NCBI GenBank assembly: GCA_963789215.1
Contig: CAWBJY010000002.1
Coordinates: 856,820 to 920,819 of the forward strand
Direction: 5' to 3'
Length of the DNA: 64,000 nt
From: Phormidesmis sp963789215
Lineage (GTDB): Bacteria; Cyanobacteriota; Cyanobacteriia; Phormidesmidales; Phormidesmidaceae
Both the position numbers and the translations under genes were made by a program. Numbering within the stretch: the stretch's first letter is position 1; the number at the start of each line of letters is the position of its first letter. Below the pieces are notes generated by a model. The model made no database searches, had not been told where the DNA came from, and saw only the letters and a list, made by a program, of their open reading frames with translations. Below are positions 24,824-33,541 of the stretch, in pieces.

Positions 24824-26029
24824 ATGCAAGCTCACACTCCAGTTTCAACGGTGTTAACCCAGATCGGTGAATCTTTTAAGCTTCTATTGTTCATTGATAA
24901 AAGACCGATCTCAACCGAGCAAATTAGACTAATTCGTCAGCAGATAAAAGCGCTGCCTGAGAGTGAGGGGATTAGTCTTGATATTGTAGATGTTTCTAAC
25001 CAACCGTACTTGGCTGAGCATTTCAAGCTGGTTGCAACGCCTGCTCTGATTAAAGTCTCTGCTAAAGCTCATCAAATACTCACCGGTTCAGATATTGCTT
25101 CGCAGGTGGTTTATTGGTGGCCGCGCTGGATAGGAGAGTGTCAAACCCCGCAGAAAAGTTCGGCAGCTTTAGGCAACACCAGCGGTATTAACCCACCCCA
25201 CGATAGCGGTAAAGTGAGCACCCTAGCTGTAGATGCAGTTGCTCAGTCTACAGAAATTCTGCGCCTTTCTGATGAGATATTCAAGCTTAAACAAGACCAA
25301 GAGAGCTTGCAGGCTCAAGTCGCTTTCAAAGATCGCATTATTGCCATGATGGCCCACGATCTGCGCAATCCGTTAACGGCTGCTTCTATTGCGCTAGAAA
25401 CCCTAGAGCTTGCTTACGAACCCGACAGCGCAGCGGCTAAGAAGTTTACGCCTAAGCTAACGGCCCATCTCGTTAAGATGACTAAGGCGCAGATTCGCAC
25501 CATTAACAGCATGATTACGGAGATTTTGCAGGCGGCTAAAGGCCCTAGCGCTGAGATTCAGGTGTCGCCCCAACCGTTGGATGTGCGATCGCTCTGCTAT
25601 ACCATCATGGACTCCTTTCAAAGCAAGCTAGAGCAAAAAAAGCAGACCATTGATACCGACATGCCGCTAGATTTGCCCGCGGTGTACGCCGATCCAGACC
25701 AGGTTCAGCGAGTACTGACCAACCTGATTGACAACGCCATTAAATATACGCCAGCAAACGGTCAAATTGGCATCATTGGGCTGCATCGGACTACCGAGAA
25801 AGTGCAGATTAGCATTCGCGATACAGGGCCAGGAATTCCAAAAGATAAACAAAAGAGCATCTTTGAAGAGAGCTTTCGACTAAAGCGCGACCAGGCAGAA
25901 GATGGCTATGGGCTGGGATTAGCGCTCTGCCAGCAGATTGTGCGTGCTCACTACGGACAAATTTGGGTGGATTCTAAACGGGGCGAAGGAAGCTGCTTTC
26001 ACTTTACGCTGCCGGTGTATCGAGGCTAA
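24824..26029 (+). CDS. sasA: Circadian clock output histidine kinase SasA
   Basis: A 401-residue kinase. The N-terminal thioredoxin-like, KaiB-related domain (about 15-100, FKLLLFIDKRPISTEQIRLI, and VVYWWPRWIGE) binds KaiC. After a linker and short coil (about 145-170) comes the dimerisation domain with phospho-acceptor His in IAMMAHDLRNPLTAASIALE. The catalytic domain has NLIDNAIKYTPANGQ, IRDTGPGIPKDKQKSIFE and GYGLGLALCQQIV. SasA relays KaiC phase to RpaA and hence to global circadian transcription. RpaA and kaiABC are not in the window. AGAGGA precedes the ATG. The stop overlaps the convergent pspA gene by 4 bases. Confidence 0.93.
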   Translation: MQAHTPVSTVLTQIGESFKLLLFIDKRPISTEQIRLIRQQIKALPESEGISLDIVDVSNQPYLAEHFKLVATPALIKVSAKAHQILTGSDIASQVVYWWPRWIGECQTPQKSSAALGNTSGINPPHDSGKVSTLAVDAVAQSTEILRLSDEIFKLKQDQESLQAQVAFKDRIIAMMAHDLRNPLTAASIALETLELAYEPDSAAAKKFTPKLTAHLVKMTKAQIRTINSMITEILQAAKGPSAEIQVSPQPLDVRSLCYTIMDSFQSKLEQKKQTIDTDMPLDLPAVYADPDQVQRVLTNLIDNAIKYTPANGQIGIIGLHRTTEKVQISIRDTGPGIPKDKQKSIFEESFRLKRDQAEDGYGLGLALCQQIVRAHYGQIWVDSKRGEGSCFHFTLPVYRG

Positions 26030-26685
26030 GACCCTTCGATCATCTTTGCCTTCATTTCGGCTAGCTGAGCTTCGACGTTTCCCTGGCCTTCTAAACTGGC
26101 AAAGCGATCTTCTAGGGGATCTCGGCTAAGCTCTTTAGACACTTCAGCCTGTGCTTCGAGATCGATGACTCGCGATTCCATGTTCTCAAAGGCATTCATC
26201 GAGCCACCGGTGCCAGCAATCATGTCATTGAGGCGAGCGCTCGACTGAGCTGCTCTAGCTCTGGCGATATACATATCCTTCTTAGTACGAGCGTCGGAAA
26301 TCTGACTTTCTAGCGTCATCATGTTTTGTTTAAGCTGGCCTACGATGTCCTTTTGCTGCGCGATTTGAGCCGATAGCGTCTGCGCGGTTTGGGCATAGGT
26401 TTGTCTGCGAGTTAGCGCTTCTCTGGCGGTATTATCGTCGCCCTTTTGCAACGCCATCTGCGCTCGGCTGTACCATTCCTGCGCAGTTCTAGCCGCTTGT
26501 TCGCTTTGCCTTTCGGTGCGTTTTTGGGTGGCGATCGCCTGTGCTACGGCCTGTCGCATCGACACCAAATTGCTTTGCATATCTGCAACTGTCTGCTGCA
26601 GCACCTTTTCAGGATCTTCAGCGCCATTGACCAAATTATTCACATTAGAGCGAACCAGACGAGAGAAACGATCTAGAAGTCCCAT
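26026..26685 (-). CDS. pspA: PspA/IM30-family membrane-remodelling protein
   Basis: A 219-residue protein beginning MGLLDRFSRLVRSNVNNLVN, the amphipathic helix that binds anionic membranes, followed by the long PspA hairpin of helices with A..WY..A..AL..GD...A and the closing block DRFASLEGQGNVEAQLAEMK. These are ESCRT-III-like proteins that form rings and rods and maintain plasma or thylakoid membranes. Cyanobacterial Vipp1 normally has an extra C-terminal helix and runs to about 260 residues. This protein ends at the PspA length, so it is more likely PspA than Vipp1. The end overlaps convergent sasA by 4 bases. Confidence 0.88.
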   Translation of the reverse strand: MGLLDRFSRLVRSNVNNLVNGAEDPEKVLQQTVADMQSNLVSMRQAVAQAIATQKRTERQSEQAARTAQEWYSRAQMALQKGDDNTAREALTRRQTYAQTAQTLSAQIAQQKDIVGQLKQNMMTLESQISDARTKKDMYIARARAAQSSARLNDMIAGTGGSMNAFENMESRVIDLEAQAEVSKELSRDPLEDRFASLEGQGNVEAQLAEMKAKMIEGS

Positions 26686-26736
26686 AGTAACCAGTCAGCT
26701 TTTTTCTTATCGTTTTTTTATCTTAGACCCATCATC

Positions 26737-27873
26737 TTATTCGGTCGTAGGGCCGTAGACAGAAGCTGTCACCCCTTCAGTCTTGATATCGGCTACAAAC
26801 TGCTGAGCCTCTGCCAAACTATCGAATGCCGCAATCTGAATTCGATTTCCGTCTGAAAATGAACGAACAAAGGCTTCTTCTACAGACGCCCGAACGTTAG
26901 TTAAGTCTTGCTCGCTCGTGAAGGGCACCGTGACGTAATAAGTCACTCCGGTTGGAATGACCGCAGCTTGAATTTCGCTAGGGGCAGGCTGACCCTCAAT
27001 GGGGGGTAACTGAGCAGATGTAGAGGGCAATCCAGGCAGTGCCTGATTACCGGGATTAGTCGTCGGATCAATCGGGTTGGGAGACATTTCCAAAGAGCTA
27101 AGGTTGTCGAGTTCGAGATCGACAAATTCTCTCTGTGAGAGATCTGGTCCGGGGGGATCGAACGTTTTTTCAGCCTCGGCAATAACAGCTTCATCTTTCT
27201 CATTGAAGAGGTTGGCTAATTTCTGCATCATGACTGGACTAGACACGATGTAGCTGACGCCTAAGCCAGCCATTAATCCAAACAGTCCTAGGACTGCGCC
27301 TACTAGCAGTGAAACTGTTTTGCGTCTAGGCTTCGGGGCGATGTCTACTGGCTCCGGCATAGGGGGAAGATCGTCTAGGCTTTCGATTAGCTTCTCGGAA
27401 GATGCTAGATATCCATTGGGCGTGAGGGTGTTTGAGGCGCTATCTGTACGAACGGCCGTTACGTTGATGATTGAACTAGATCCTGTTGAATCCGCTTCAA
27501 TCGAACCTGGTAACCCTTTAAGCTCTGCGCTACTAGACTGATAGCTAGGCTGCTCGAACAGGACTTGCTTGGATGAATCCGCAGCTTTTATAGAGTCTAA
27601 ACCTTGACTATTTAATCTCCGGTTGGGAGGAAGCGCTGGCGGCGATGGCATACTGGCCGCTGGTGAGGTGATGTTGATATTAGCCATGTCAACATCAAAA
27701 GTGGAATCGTCTAGATCGGCGAACACGTCGTCGCTAGATGCATTTTTGGTTAACCGATTGCGCCGGTAACGGTTAAGCTCAGATTCTAAGCTGACGTTAA
27801 GGCTACTTAAGACCGGGCGCAGCCGTGGCGACAAGTCACTATTAGAACCATTAGAATCGAACCGATCTACCAT
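26737..27873 (-). CDS. Single-pass membrane protein with SPOR-like C-terminus
   Basis: A 378-residue protein. The N-terminal half is cytosolic, acidic and Ser-rich, including VLSSLNVSLESELNRYRRNR near residue 30. After a basic patch (PKPRRKT) comes one membrane helix near 192-212 (VSLLVGAVLGLFGLMAGLGV). A Pro-rich stretch leads to a SPOR-like domain (about 305-375, VTYYVTVPFTSEQDLTNVR, RIQIAAFDSLAEAQQFVADI). SPOR domains bind denuded glycan strands, often at division sites. The topology places the SPOR part outside the cytoplasmic membrane. Its 5' neighbour dciA diverges. Function in wall or division is inferred from the domain only. Confidence 0.75.
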   Translation of the reverse strand: MVDRFDSNGSNSDLSPRLRPVLSSLNVSLESELNRYRRNRLTKNASSDDVFADLDDSTFDVDMANINITSPAASMPSPPALPPNRRLNSQGLDSIKAADSSKQVLFEQPSYQSSSAELKGLPGSIEADSTGSSSIINVTAVRTDSASNTLTPNGYLASSEKLIESLDDLPPMPEPVDIAPKPRRKTVSLLVGAVLGLFGLMAGLGVSYIVSSPVMMQKLANLFNEKDEAVIAEAEKTFDPPGPDLSQREFVDLELDNLSSLEMSPNPIDPTTNPGNQALPGLPSTSAQLPPIEGQPAPSEIQAAVIPTGVTYYVTVPFTSEQDLTNVRASVEEAFVRSFSDGNRIQIAAFDSLAEAQQFVADIKTEGVTASVYGPTTE

Positions 27874-27965
27874 GATGGATTTCCAAATTGTCTTGAGTCT
27901 TAGTTATCTAGATACTTGAATTCTAGATGCTGGGTTCAGGTGCTTACAGACCTGTGTGCCGAGTG

Positions 27966-28045
27966 TGATTGAACCGGCAGCACGACTGAAGCAGCACGAT
28001 TGAATTAGTAGCACAATTGAACCAGATAGCGCGATTGAATAAGCG
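27966..28045. repeat. Degenerate tandem repeat upstream of dciA
   Basis: Four to five imperfect units of the form GATTGAA(n)GCAGCAC (for example GACTGAAGCAGCAC then GATTGAATTAGTAGCAC), with unit length 14 to 18, fill most of the divergent gap between the SPOR-like gene and dciA. Confidence 0.7.
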
Positions 28046-28132
28046 GCCCAATCCATAAAAGTATAGTAGTCAAAGGTAAATATCAAGGCGAACAGTGCCA
28101 ATAGTAAGCAATAGCGAGAGATGGAGCGACTC

Positions 28133-28681
28133 ATGTCGTTAGAAGGACTTAACCATCTAATTAAAGGGCTAGAGAGCCAAGAAAGCTGGCAGGTGCAGCG
28201 TCAGTTTCGGATGGTGCTAACGCACTGGCCTAAGGCTGTTGGATTTGCAGTCGCTAGAAAGACTCGGCCTACGGGTATTCAGCGGGGGACGCTGTATGTG
28301 GCAACTGCGACCGCAGGTTGGGCGCAAACGCTTTCTTACGAGCGCTACAACATTCTTAAGAAACTCAACCAGCATCAGCGTCAGCCATTACAGGGCATTC
28401 GATTTAGCACCGCTCAATGGAGTCGGTCGGAAAACCCTAACCCGCCACTAGCGTCGAACGCACAGCACCCTAGCTACATCGGTCAGGTGCCTAATATGCC
28501 GGTTCGAGGCGCTAGGACAACGCGACACACGCCAGCCGAAGCCTTTGGCCAATGGGCCGCGACTCTGCAAGAAATGCAAAAAGCACAGGCAACCTGCGGG
28601 CAGTGTCGATGCCACTGCCCACAAGGCGAGCTAGATCGTTGGAATGTGTGTGCGCTTTGTGCTGCGAAGCGCATGAAGTAG
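28133..28681 (+). CDS. dciA: DciA-family helicase operator (DUF721)
   Basis: A 182-residue DUF721 protein. The conserved part (about 1-95) contains MVLTHWPKAVGFAVARKTRP and GTLYVATATAGWAQTLSYER, the K-homology-like fold of DciA, which helps load the replicative helicase DnaB in bacteria lacking DnaC. A Pro/Asn-rich linker leads to a C-terminal zinc ribbon (TCGQCRCHCPQGELDRWNVC, then ALC), typical of the cyanobacterial variant. The ATG at 28133 is preferred over 28121 because GGAG lies six bases before it. A 15-bp direct repeat follows directly after the stop. Confidence 0.88.
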   Translation: MSLEGLNHLIKGLESQESWQVQRQFRMVLTHWPKAVGFAVARKTRPTGIQRGTLYVATATAGWAQTLSYERYNILKKLNQHQRQPLQGIRFSTAQWSRSENPNPPLASNAQHPSYIGQVPNMPVRGARTTRHTPAEAFGQWAATLQEMQKAQATCGQCRCHCPQGELDRWNVCALCAAKRMK

Positions 28682-28685
28682 TTGT

Positions 28686-28713
28686 AAGCAAGCAGAAGCC
28701 AAGCAAGCAGAAG
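28686..28713. repeat. Direct repeat with 15-bp period after dciA
   Basis: AAGCAAGCAGAAG occurs at 28686-28698 and again at 28701-28713, a 15-base period, four bases after the dciA stop codon. Confidence 0.75.
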
Positions 28714-29197
28714 GCGATTTGTTAGAAATTGAGTTGCAGACTCGGCTATTAAAGCTCAGGCTTTGTATAAAAACGAGATGTGACAGTTCAAAATTCGCCA
28801 CTGGCGCGATCGCAAAACGTTAGTGCTAACAACCAGTGTTAATAACTGCCCATAAAACCAGTCGAAATAGTCTCAACTTTTTGTATCGCCGACTTGTTTT
28901 CCAGGGAACAGCCATCTGCCAAAAGGCCCAAACTAACTATCTATTTCTCAATCTTTAGCTCTAGCGATCCCAGTACTCATTTCGGATAATTTTTGCAGTA
29001 CCCAAAACGGCTGGGATCGCACCACTGAGCGTGTATCACTTCATAAACAAAACATAAAGAAAACCTGAAGCTACGGTCAACATCAAGACAGCTTGGTCAT
29101 TGGTTTTACCAGTTGCTCTAGCCTTTTGAAGGTGATAACTAGCATTTGTATTTAGGCCATGATAGAGAGGTCAGCATACTTTTAGTAAACAACAATT
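28714..29197. other. Intergenic region upstream of a Cys-motif gene
   Basis: About 480 bases without a convincing gene on either strand. It is AT-rich in places (28980-29060). It presumably carries the promoter of the small gene at 29198. I see no tRNA, hairpin with T-run or conserved leader that I can name. Confidence 0.4.
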
Positions 29198-29488
29198 ATG
29201 GCGGTTTTAAAGGGTGGAGTCTCTCGCTGTGGGTTGTGTCGGTTCTACAATCATGAAGGGCGTAGAGGGGGCACATGCAGTCAGCTTAATTCACCGGTTT
29301 CAGCCAAATGGGAGTCTTGCCGGCTGGCGGCTTCGCCTTTTAAGAGTGGGCGCGATCTCAAAGAGATGACTGTCGCTGCTCAAGATCGCTGGTTGGTGCT
29401 AGAGACTGCTTTTGAATTGGTGGCAAGCCCTACAGTTTCTACTGCGACCGCCGCTGAGTCGACTACGCGTAAGTCCAACCGTATGTAG
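29198..29488 (+). CDS. Small Cys-motif protein conserved in cyanobacteria
   Basis: A 96-residue protein. The first 50 residues carry CGLCRFYNHEGRRGGTCSQ and WESCRLAASPF, four cysteines spaced like a small zinc or Fe-S site. The middle is a short helix (DLKEMTVAAQDRWLVLETAF) and the tail is Ser/Thr/Ala-rich and unstructured. I recall similar CGLCR..-.EGRRGG.C proteins in many cyanobacteria without a known role; this was not searched. A 15-bp tandem repeat begins inside the last codons and continues past the stop, so the C-terminus is probably fast-evolving. Confidence 0.65.
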   Translation: MAVLKGGVSRCGLCRFYNHEGRRGGTCSQLNSPVSAKWESCRLAASPFKSGRDLKEMTVAAQDRWLVLETAFELVASPTVSTATAAESTTRKSNRM

Positions 29489-29560
29489 GTAAACTGCGTG
29501 TAAGCCAACTGTGTGTAAGCCAACTGTGTGTAAGTCAACTGCGTGTGAGCCAATTGCGCA
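29463..29560. repeat. 15-bp tandem repeat across a stop codon
   Basis: Units of the type GTGTAAGCCAACTGT repeat with a 15-base period. Clear copies lie between about 29497 and 29556, and diverged ones reach back into the end of the upstream coding region. The array spans the stop at 29486-29488. Confidence 0.85.
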
Positions 29561-29643
29561 GTCCGAGTTGGTGAAAAGATATTAAAGACGCGACTGGTCG
29601 TGAGGGCGATACTTCCCCGGAATGGCTTCGCCAACGCTCGTAA

Positions 29644-30477
29644 CTAAGGCAACCAGGGATATTGACGGAAATTTGGCTCCCGCTTCTCCAAAAAAGCCTG
29701 TTTTCCCTCTGCACCTTCCTCGCTCATGTAGTAGAGCAGCGTCGCATTGCCCGCTAGCTCCTGCAAGCCAGCTTGACCGTCACAGTCTGCATTAAACGCA
29801 GACTTCAGACAGCGAATCGCCATAGGGCTTTTTTGTAAAATCTCCTGCGCCCACTGAATACTTTCGGCTTCTAGCCGATCAATCGGCACTACCGTATTCA
29901 CTAGACCCATTTCCAGCGCCTGTGCTGCATCGTACTGACGGCACAAAAACCAAATTTCTCTTGCCTTCTTTTGCCCCACAATTCGAGCCAGATAGCTTGC
30001 CCCGAAGCCGCCGTCAAAGCTGCCAACCTTCGGCCCTGTTTGCCCAAAAATGGCGTTGTCTGCGGCGATGCTTAAGTCGCAAACTAAATGCAGCACATGC
30101 CCGCCACCAATCGCATAGCCTGCCACCATCGCAATCACGACCTTGGGCATAGAGCGAATCAGTCGCTGCAAATCCAGCACATTGAGCCGAGGGACGCCAT
30201 CTTCCCCGACATAGCCTGCCTGGCCTCGCACGGACTGATCGCCGCCAGAGCAAAAAGCGTATTTGCCATCCGTATGCGGCCCTGCGCCCGTTAGCAAAAT
30301 GACGCCTACGCGGGGGTCTTCGCGGGCGTTGCTAAAAGCGTCATACATTTCAAAAACCGTTTTCGGCCTAAAGGCATTGCGCTTGTGCGGACGATTAATG
30401 GTGATCTTGGCGATGCCATCGGCCTTGTGATAGAGGATATCTTCGTAGGATTTGACCGATTGCCAGGAGAGTTGCAT
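29644..30477 (-). CDS. menB: 1,4-dihydroxy-2-naphthoyl-CoA synthase MenB
   Basis: A 277-residue crotonase-fold enzyme that closes the second ring of naphthoquinone, converting o-succinylbenzoyl-CoA to dihydroxynaphthoyl-CoA. In cyanobacteria the product becomes phylloquinone, the photosystem I electron carrier. Motifs include ITINRPHKRNAFRPKTVFEM, the CoA/oxyanion element FCSGGDQSVRG and VAGYAIGGGHVLHLVCDLSI, and FGQTGPKVGSFDGGFGASY, whose QTGPKVG segment is typical of bicarbonate-dependent type I MenB. The C-terminus ends FRQYPWLP as in the family. Start ATG at 30477. Other men genes are not in the window. Confidence 0.95.
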   Translation of the reverse strand: MQLSWQSVKSYEDILYHKADGIAKITINRPHKRNAFRPKTVFEMYDAFSNAREDPRVGVILLTGAGPHTDGKYAFCSGGDQSVRGQAGYVGEDGVPRLNVLDLQRLIRSMPKVVIAMVAGYAIGGGHVLHLVCDLSIAADNAIFGQTGPKVGSFDGGFGASYLARIVGQKKAREIWFLCRQYDAAQALEMGLVNTVVPIDRLEAESIQWAQEILQKSPMAIRCLKSAFNADCDGQAGLQELAGNATLLYYMSEEGAEGKQAFLEKREPNFRQYPWLP

Positions 30478-30634
30478 GGGAGAGCTTTTCCGAGAAACGT
30501 TAAGAAGGTATGAGCTGAGCGATCAAAGATATGTCGCTGAAGGAAAATAAGGATGAACAGTCCTGCGAGACTGCTGGGCCGGACTAGTTGCACGAACTAT
30601 CCCGACTTACGACCTTACTACTCGGTTTATTTTG

Positions 30635-31222
30635 ATGGCTTATTACTGGTTCAAAGCGTTTCATATTGTCGGTGTAGTGGTCTGGTTTGCGGGTCTGTTT
30701 TATTTGGTTCGTCTGTTTATTTACCACGTAGAGGCTGAAGAAGAGAGCGAACCTGCTCGCAGCATCTTAAAAAAGCAGTACGGCATTATGGAAACGCGAC
30801 TGCTAAAGATTATTACGACTCCTGGAATGATCGTCACGTTAGCGATGGCGAGTGGGCTAATTTGGCAGAACCCAACGGTTATGCGAGAAGGTTGGATGCA
30901 GGCCAAGCTAGGATTTGTGGTGTTGCTAGTGGGTTACCACATTTACTGCGCCCGACTGCGGAAACAGCTAGCCAAGGACGAGTGCAGCTGGGGGCCGAAG
31001 CAGCTTCGAGCGCTAAACGAGGCACCTACTTTACTGCTGGTGACGATTGTGATGCTGGTTATTTTTAAAAATAACTTTCCAACTAGCGCGACGACTTGGT
31101 TGATTGCAGGGCTGGTACTTTCTTTTTTGGTCACAATTCAACTCTATGCTCGCAAGCGTCGCTTGGATAAAGCGCGTGAAGATGAGGCGCTAGCTACGGG
31201 TGACCAAGTTTTGCAAAGCTAG
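30635..31222 (+). CDS. hemJ: Protoporphyrinogen IX oxidase HemJ
   Basis: A 195-residue integral membrane protein with four to five helices. It oxidises protoporphyrinogen IX to protoporphyrin IX on the route to heme and chlorophyll, the form used by most cyanobacteria in place of HemY or HemG. The N-terminus MAYYWFKAFHIVGVVVWFAG places His10 where the essential heme-binding His of HemJ lies, which supports the ATG at 30635 over the TTG one codon upstream. Other blocks are LLKIITTPGMIVTLAMASGL, WMQAKLGFVVLLVGYH and LRALNEAPTLLLVTIVMLVI. The length is typical. It is followed by an Hli gene on the same strand. Confidence 0.94.
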   Translation: MAYYWFKAFHIVGVVVWFAGLFYLVRLFIYHVEAEEESEPARSILKKQYGIMETRLLKIITTPGMIVTLAMASGLIWQNPTVMREGWMQAKLGFVVLLVGYHIYCARLRKQLAKDECSWGPKQLRALNEAPTLLLVTIVMLVIFKNNFPTSATTWLIAGLVLSFLVTIQLYARKRRLDKAREDEALATGDQVLQS

Positions 31223-31379
31223 CAGCTTTGCTCAGTGCTAGCGGGAAAAGCTAGTCAGATGGAGCAAAATTGATTAACATTTGTTTACATATCTGTCTGC
31301 CAAGTAGTGTTTGCTATTTTGCGTAGTTTGCTGTCTTGCGTAGATAGTTAATAAACCCAATCTGTGAGGATTTGACTCC

Positions 31380-31523
31380 ATGGAAAAAGCACCTGCTAAA
31401 TTAGGTTTTACCGAATTTGCTGAGACTTGGAACGGCCGCTTGGCGATGCTCGGCTTTGTCGGCGCGTTGATTACCGAATTAGTAACGGGTAAGGGTCTGC
31501 TGGCTCAGATAGGCTTGATGTAA
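31380..31523 (+). CDS. hli: One-helix high-light-inducible protein (Hli/Scp)
   Basis: A 47-residue one-helix protein. It contains FAETWNGRLAMLGFVGALIT, the chlorophyll-binding motif of the Hli/Scp family (E..NGR.AM.GF), in which the Glu and Asn/Arg coordinate chlorophyll and pair two copies in the membrane. Hli proteins bind chlorophyll and carotenoid during photosystem II assembly or repair and dissipate energy under strong light. It is probably transcribed on its own, 157 bases after hemJ, which supplies the tetrapyrrole pathway. Confidence 0.93.
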   Translation: MEKAPAKLGFTEFAETWNGRLAMLGFVGALITELVTGKGLLAQIGLM

Positions 31524-31528
31524 GTAGG

Positions 31529-31594
31529 CTGGTCTACTGCATACTGGCCTGCTGCAGTGCTGGTCTGCTGCAATACTGGCCTGCTGCAATTCTG
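31529..31594. repeat. 16-bp tandem repeat after the hli gene
   Basis: About four units of the form TGGCCTGCTGCAATTC, alternating TGGTCT and TGGCCT, with a period of 15-16 bases, begin within ten bases of the hli stop codon. Confidence 0.8.
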
Positions 31595-31652
31595 TCTAGA
31601 AGGAACAGGCGAGATGCCTATGCCACGAGAAATTTTAGGATTTATGACCATT

Positions 31653-31997
31653 TTATGACCATTGATTGATGGACTGAGACGGCTCCTCTTCGTAGTCTTC
31701 TGGGTTGTACCAGGTGGCTATCGACCTTAGGGTGGCTGGAATTGCCTCATCCTGCTCAAACTCTAGCTGCGTTTCTTTTAGACCTAAATAGCCAGACTCT
31801 GAAAATGACATCAGCATTCGGGCAAGGGCAATCCAAACCCTTTCCTCAAATTCCCACTCTTTTTCGAACGGGGCGCGATCGCTAATCGACTTCAGCGCCC
31901 AGAAATAGCTGTTGCGCACCATCGACCCTTTCTTTTTGTAAGGTGGGACATCTTCGTTGCGAATAAAAAGGACTTGATTATCGATTCTGACGCGCAT
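31653..31997 (-). CDS. Conserved hypothetical acidic protein
   Basis: A 114-residue protein with an N-terminal MRVRIDNQVLFIRNEDVPPY, then a helical region (EFEERVWIALARMLMSFSES) and an acidic C-terminus (WYNPEDYEEEPSQSINQWS). It has no membrane segment or enzymatic motif, and I do not recognise a named family. The open frame continues upstream to 32075, but that extension overlaps the divergent ABC gene and begins at a non-ATG codon, so the ATG at 31997 is chosen. It diverges from the ABC ATPase gene. Confidence 0.6.
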   Translation of the reverse strand: MRVRIDNQVLFIRNEDVPPYKKKGSMVRNSYFWALKSISDRAPFEKEWEFEERVWIALARMLMSFSESGYLGLKETQLEFEQDEAIPATLRSIATWYNPEDYEEEPSQSINQWS

Positions 31998-32050
31998 AGG
32001 GATTGAGATTGCTAGTAGGCTAGATCTGATAAAACACTGGATAAAAGCGG

Positions 32051-32905
32051 ATGGTCGCGGCGGTTTCTCTGGCAAACGTCCATAAAGTTTATAACAACAC
32101 CTGCGTGGTCAACGACCTCTCGCTAGCGATTGAGCCAGGTGAGATCTTTGGCCTACTAGGGCCGAACGGCGCAGGTAAATCGACGACTATCCGCATGCTG
32201 ACTACCCTAGCGCAGCAGACTCAGGGCGATATTGTTGTTGCTGGCTATGATGTAAGGTTTCAGGCGGCTGAGGTGCGCAGTGAGATTGGGGTGGTGCTTC
32301 AGCAGGTGAGCGTCGATATGGATATGACGGTTTGGGAGAATATGGAGTTTCATGGGCGAATGCACCATATTCCAGCGGCCAAACGTCAAGAAGATATTCG
32401 TCGCTGGCTAGACTATGTAGGATTGAGCGATCGCACTTCAGACAAAGTAAAAACCCTTTCTGGCGGCATGAAGCGACGGCTGCAAATTGCCCGCGCCCTG
32501 CTACACAACCCCAGCATTTTGTTTTTAGATGAACCCACCGTGGGCCTAGATCCGCAAACGCGCAGGCGGCTGTGGGAAATTATTCTTGATCTAAACAAGA
32601 GCCAGGGTATGACGATGCTGCTAACGACGCACTATATGGAAGAGGTTGAATATTTGTGTGATCGCATCGGCATCATGGATCAAGGACAGCTGATTGAAAG
32701 CGGCACGTTAGCGGAACTGCACCAGAAACATGGCAGCGGCATTGTGATGAAGCAGAAAGGCGATCGATGGGACTATCTGTTTTTTCCGACCCTGGATGAA
32801 GCCAATCAATACCTTGACGCGCAGCCAGACAAAACGGGTATGATGACCCGACCTGCCAACTTAGAAGATATTTTTGTTGAGCTGACGGGTCGCAATCTAG
32901 ATTAG
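32051..32905 (+). CDS. ABC transporter ATP-binding protein (DrrA/CcmA type)
   Basis: A 284-residue ATPase. Walker A is GLLGPNGAGKST, the Q-loop lies in IGVVLQQVSVDMDMTVWENM, the signature is LSGGMKRRLQIARALLHNPS, Walker B is ILFLDEPTVGLD, and the H-loop is in MLLTTHYMEEVEYLCDRIG. The sequence groups with ABC-2 exporters for drugs, lipids or polysaccharides. The C-terminal tail (ANLEDIFVELTGRNLD) is typical of that group. No permease gene adjoins it, so its ABC-2 membrane partner must be elsewhere. A ScpB gene follows after 33 bases on the same strand. Confidence 0.9.
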   Translation: MVAAVSLANVHKVYNNTCVVNDLSLAIEPGEIFGLLGPNGAGKSTTIRMLTTLAQQTQGDIVVAGYDVRFQAAEVRSEIGVVLQQVSVDMDMTVWENMEFHGRMHHIPAAKRQEDIRRWLDYVGLSDRTSDKVKTLSGGMKRRLQIARALLHNPSILFLDEPTVGLDPQTRRRLWEIILDLNKSQGMTMLLTTHYMEEVEYLCDRIGIMDQGQLIESGTLAELHQKHGSGIVMKQKGDRWDYLFFPTLDEANQYLDAQPDKTGMMTRPANLEDIFVELTGRNLD

Positions 32906-32938
32906 CTAGGAATATTAAATCTAGAAATAGGAAACGGT

Positions 32939-33541
32939 ATGTCCCGGCTAGCTAACACCATTGAAGCAATTTTGTACCTAAAGGCGCAGCCGCTGAAGAT
33001 TGCGCAAATTGCTGAGCTGGCAAAGTGCGATCGCGATACGGCTGAAGAAGGCTTAATTGAGTTAATGGGCGAGTATGCTCACAGAGACGGCGCAATTGAG
33101 ATCGCTGAAACTGGAGATGGCTATGCCTTGCAGCTACGCGAAATATATAGGCCGCTAGTAGATGATATTGTGCCGCTCGATATTGGGCTAGGCGCCTTGC
33201 GGACGTTGGCTGCGATCGCCCTGCGCGGCCCCATTGCCCAAAGCGAACTGGTCGATCTGCGCGGCTCTGGCGTTTATCAACATGTTCCCGACTTAGTAGA
33301 TCAGGGGTTTGTCAAGAAGCGCCGTCAGGCCGACGGGCGTTCCTCCTGGCTGCAAATCACCGAAAAATTCTATCAGCACTTCGAGATTGATAAGCTGCCG
33401 CAAATTAGCAACCTTAGACTGCCAAAGCCTATTGACAAGGCGGCTACAGATACAACCCTAGACAGCGAAAGCGCAGAGAGCGAGAATGCGCAGAAGGCAA
33501 CAGCAAACCGCACGACCCCCAGAAATCTCAACAGCAATTGA
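32939..33541 (+). CDS. scpB: Chromosome segregation and condensation protein ScpB
   Basis: A 200-residue protein with the two winged-helix domains of ScpB: MSRLANTIEAILYLKAQPLK, then YALQLREIYRPLVDDIVPLD, and PIAQSELVDLRGSGVYQHVP. With ScpA and SMC it forms the condensin that compacts and separates chromosomes. The conserved part ends near residue 165; the tail is polar and low complexity. The last 56 bases overlap another open frame (33486-33743) that reads as an acidic tail, so a frameshift in the tail is possible. ScpA is not in the window. Confidence 0.92.
   Translation: MSRLANTIEAILYLKAQPLKIAQIAELAKCDRDTAEEGLIELMGEYAHRDGAIEIAETGDGYALQLREIYRPLVDDIVPLDIGLGALRTLAAIALRGPIAQSELVDLRGSGVYQHVPDLVDQGFVKKRRQADGRSSWLQITEKFYQHFEIDKLPQISNLRLPKPIDKAATDTTLDSESAESENAQKATANRTTPRNLNSN

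Noticed and set aside
29463..29560. Regular repeats considered as a CRISPR array
   Set aside because: Units are 15 bases and directly adjacent, with no unique spacers, so this is a simple tandem array.
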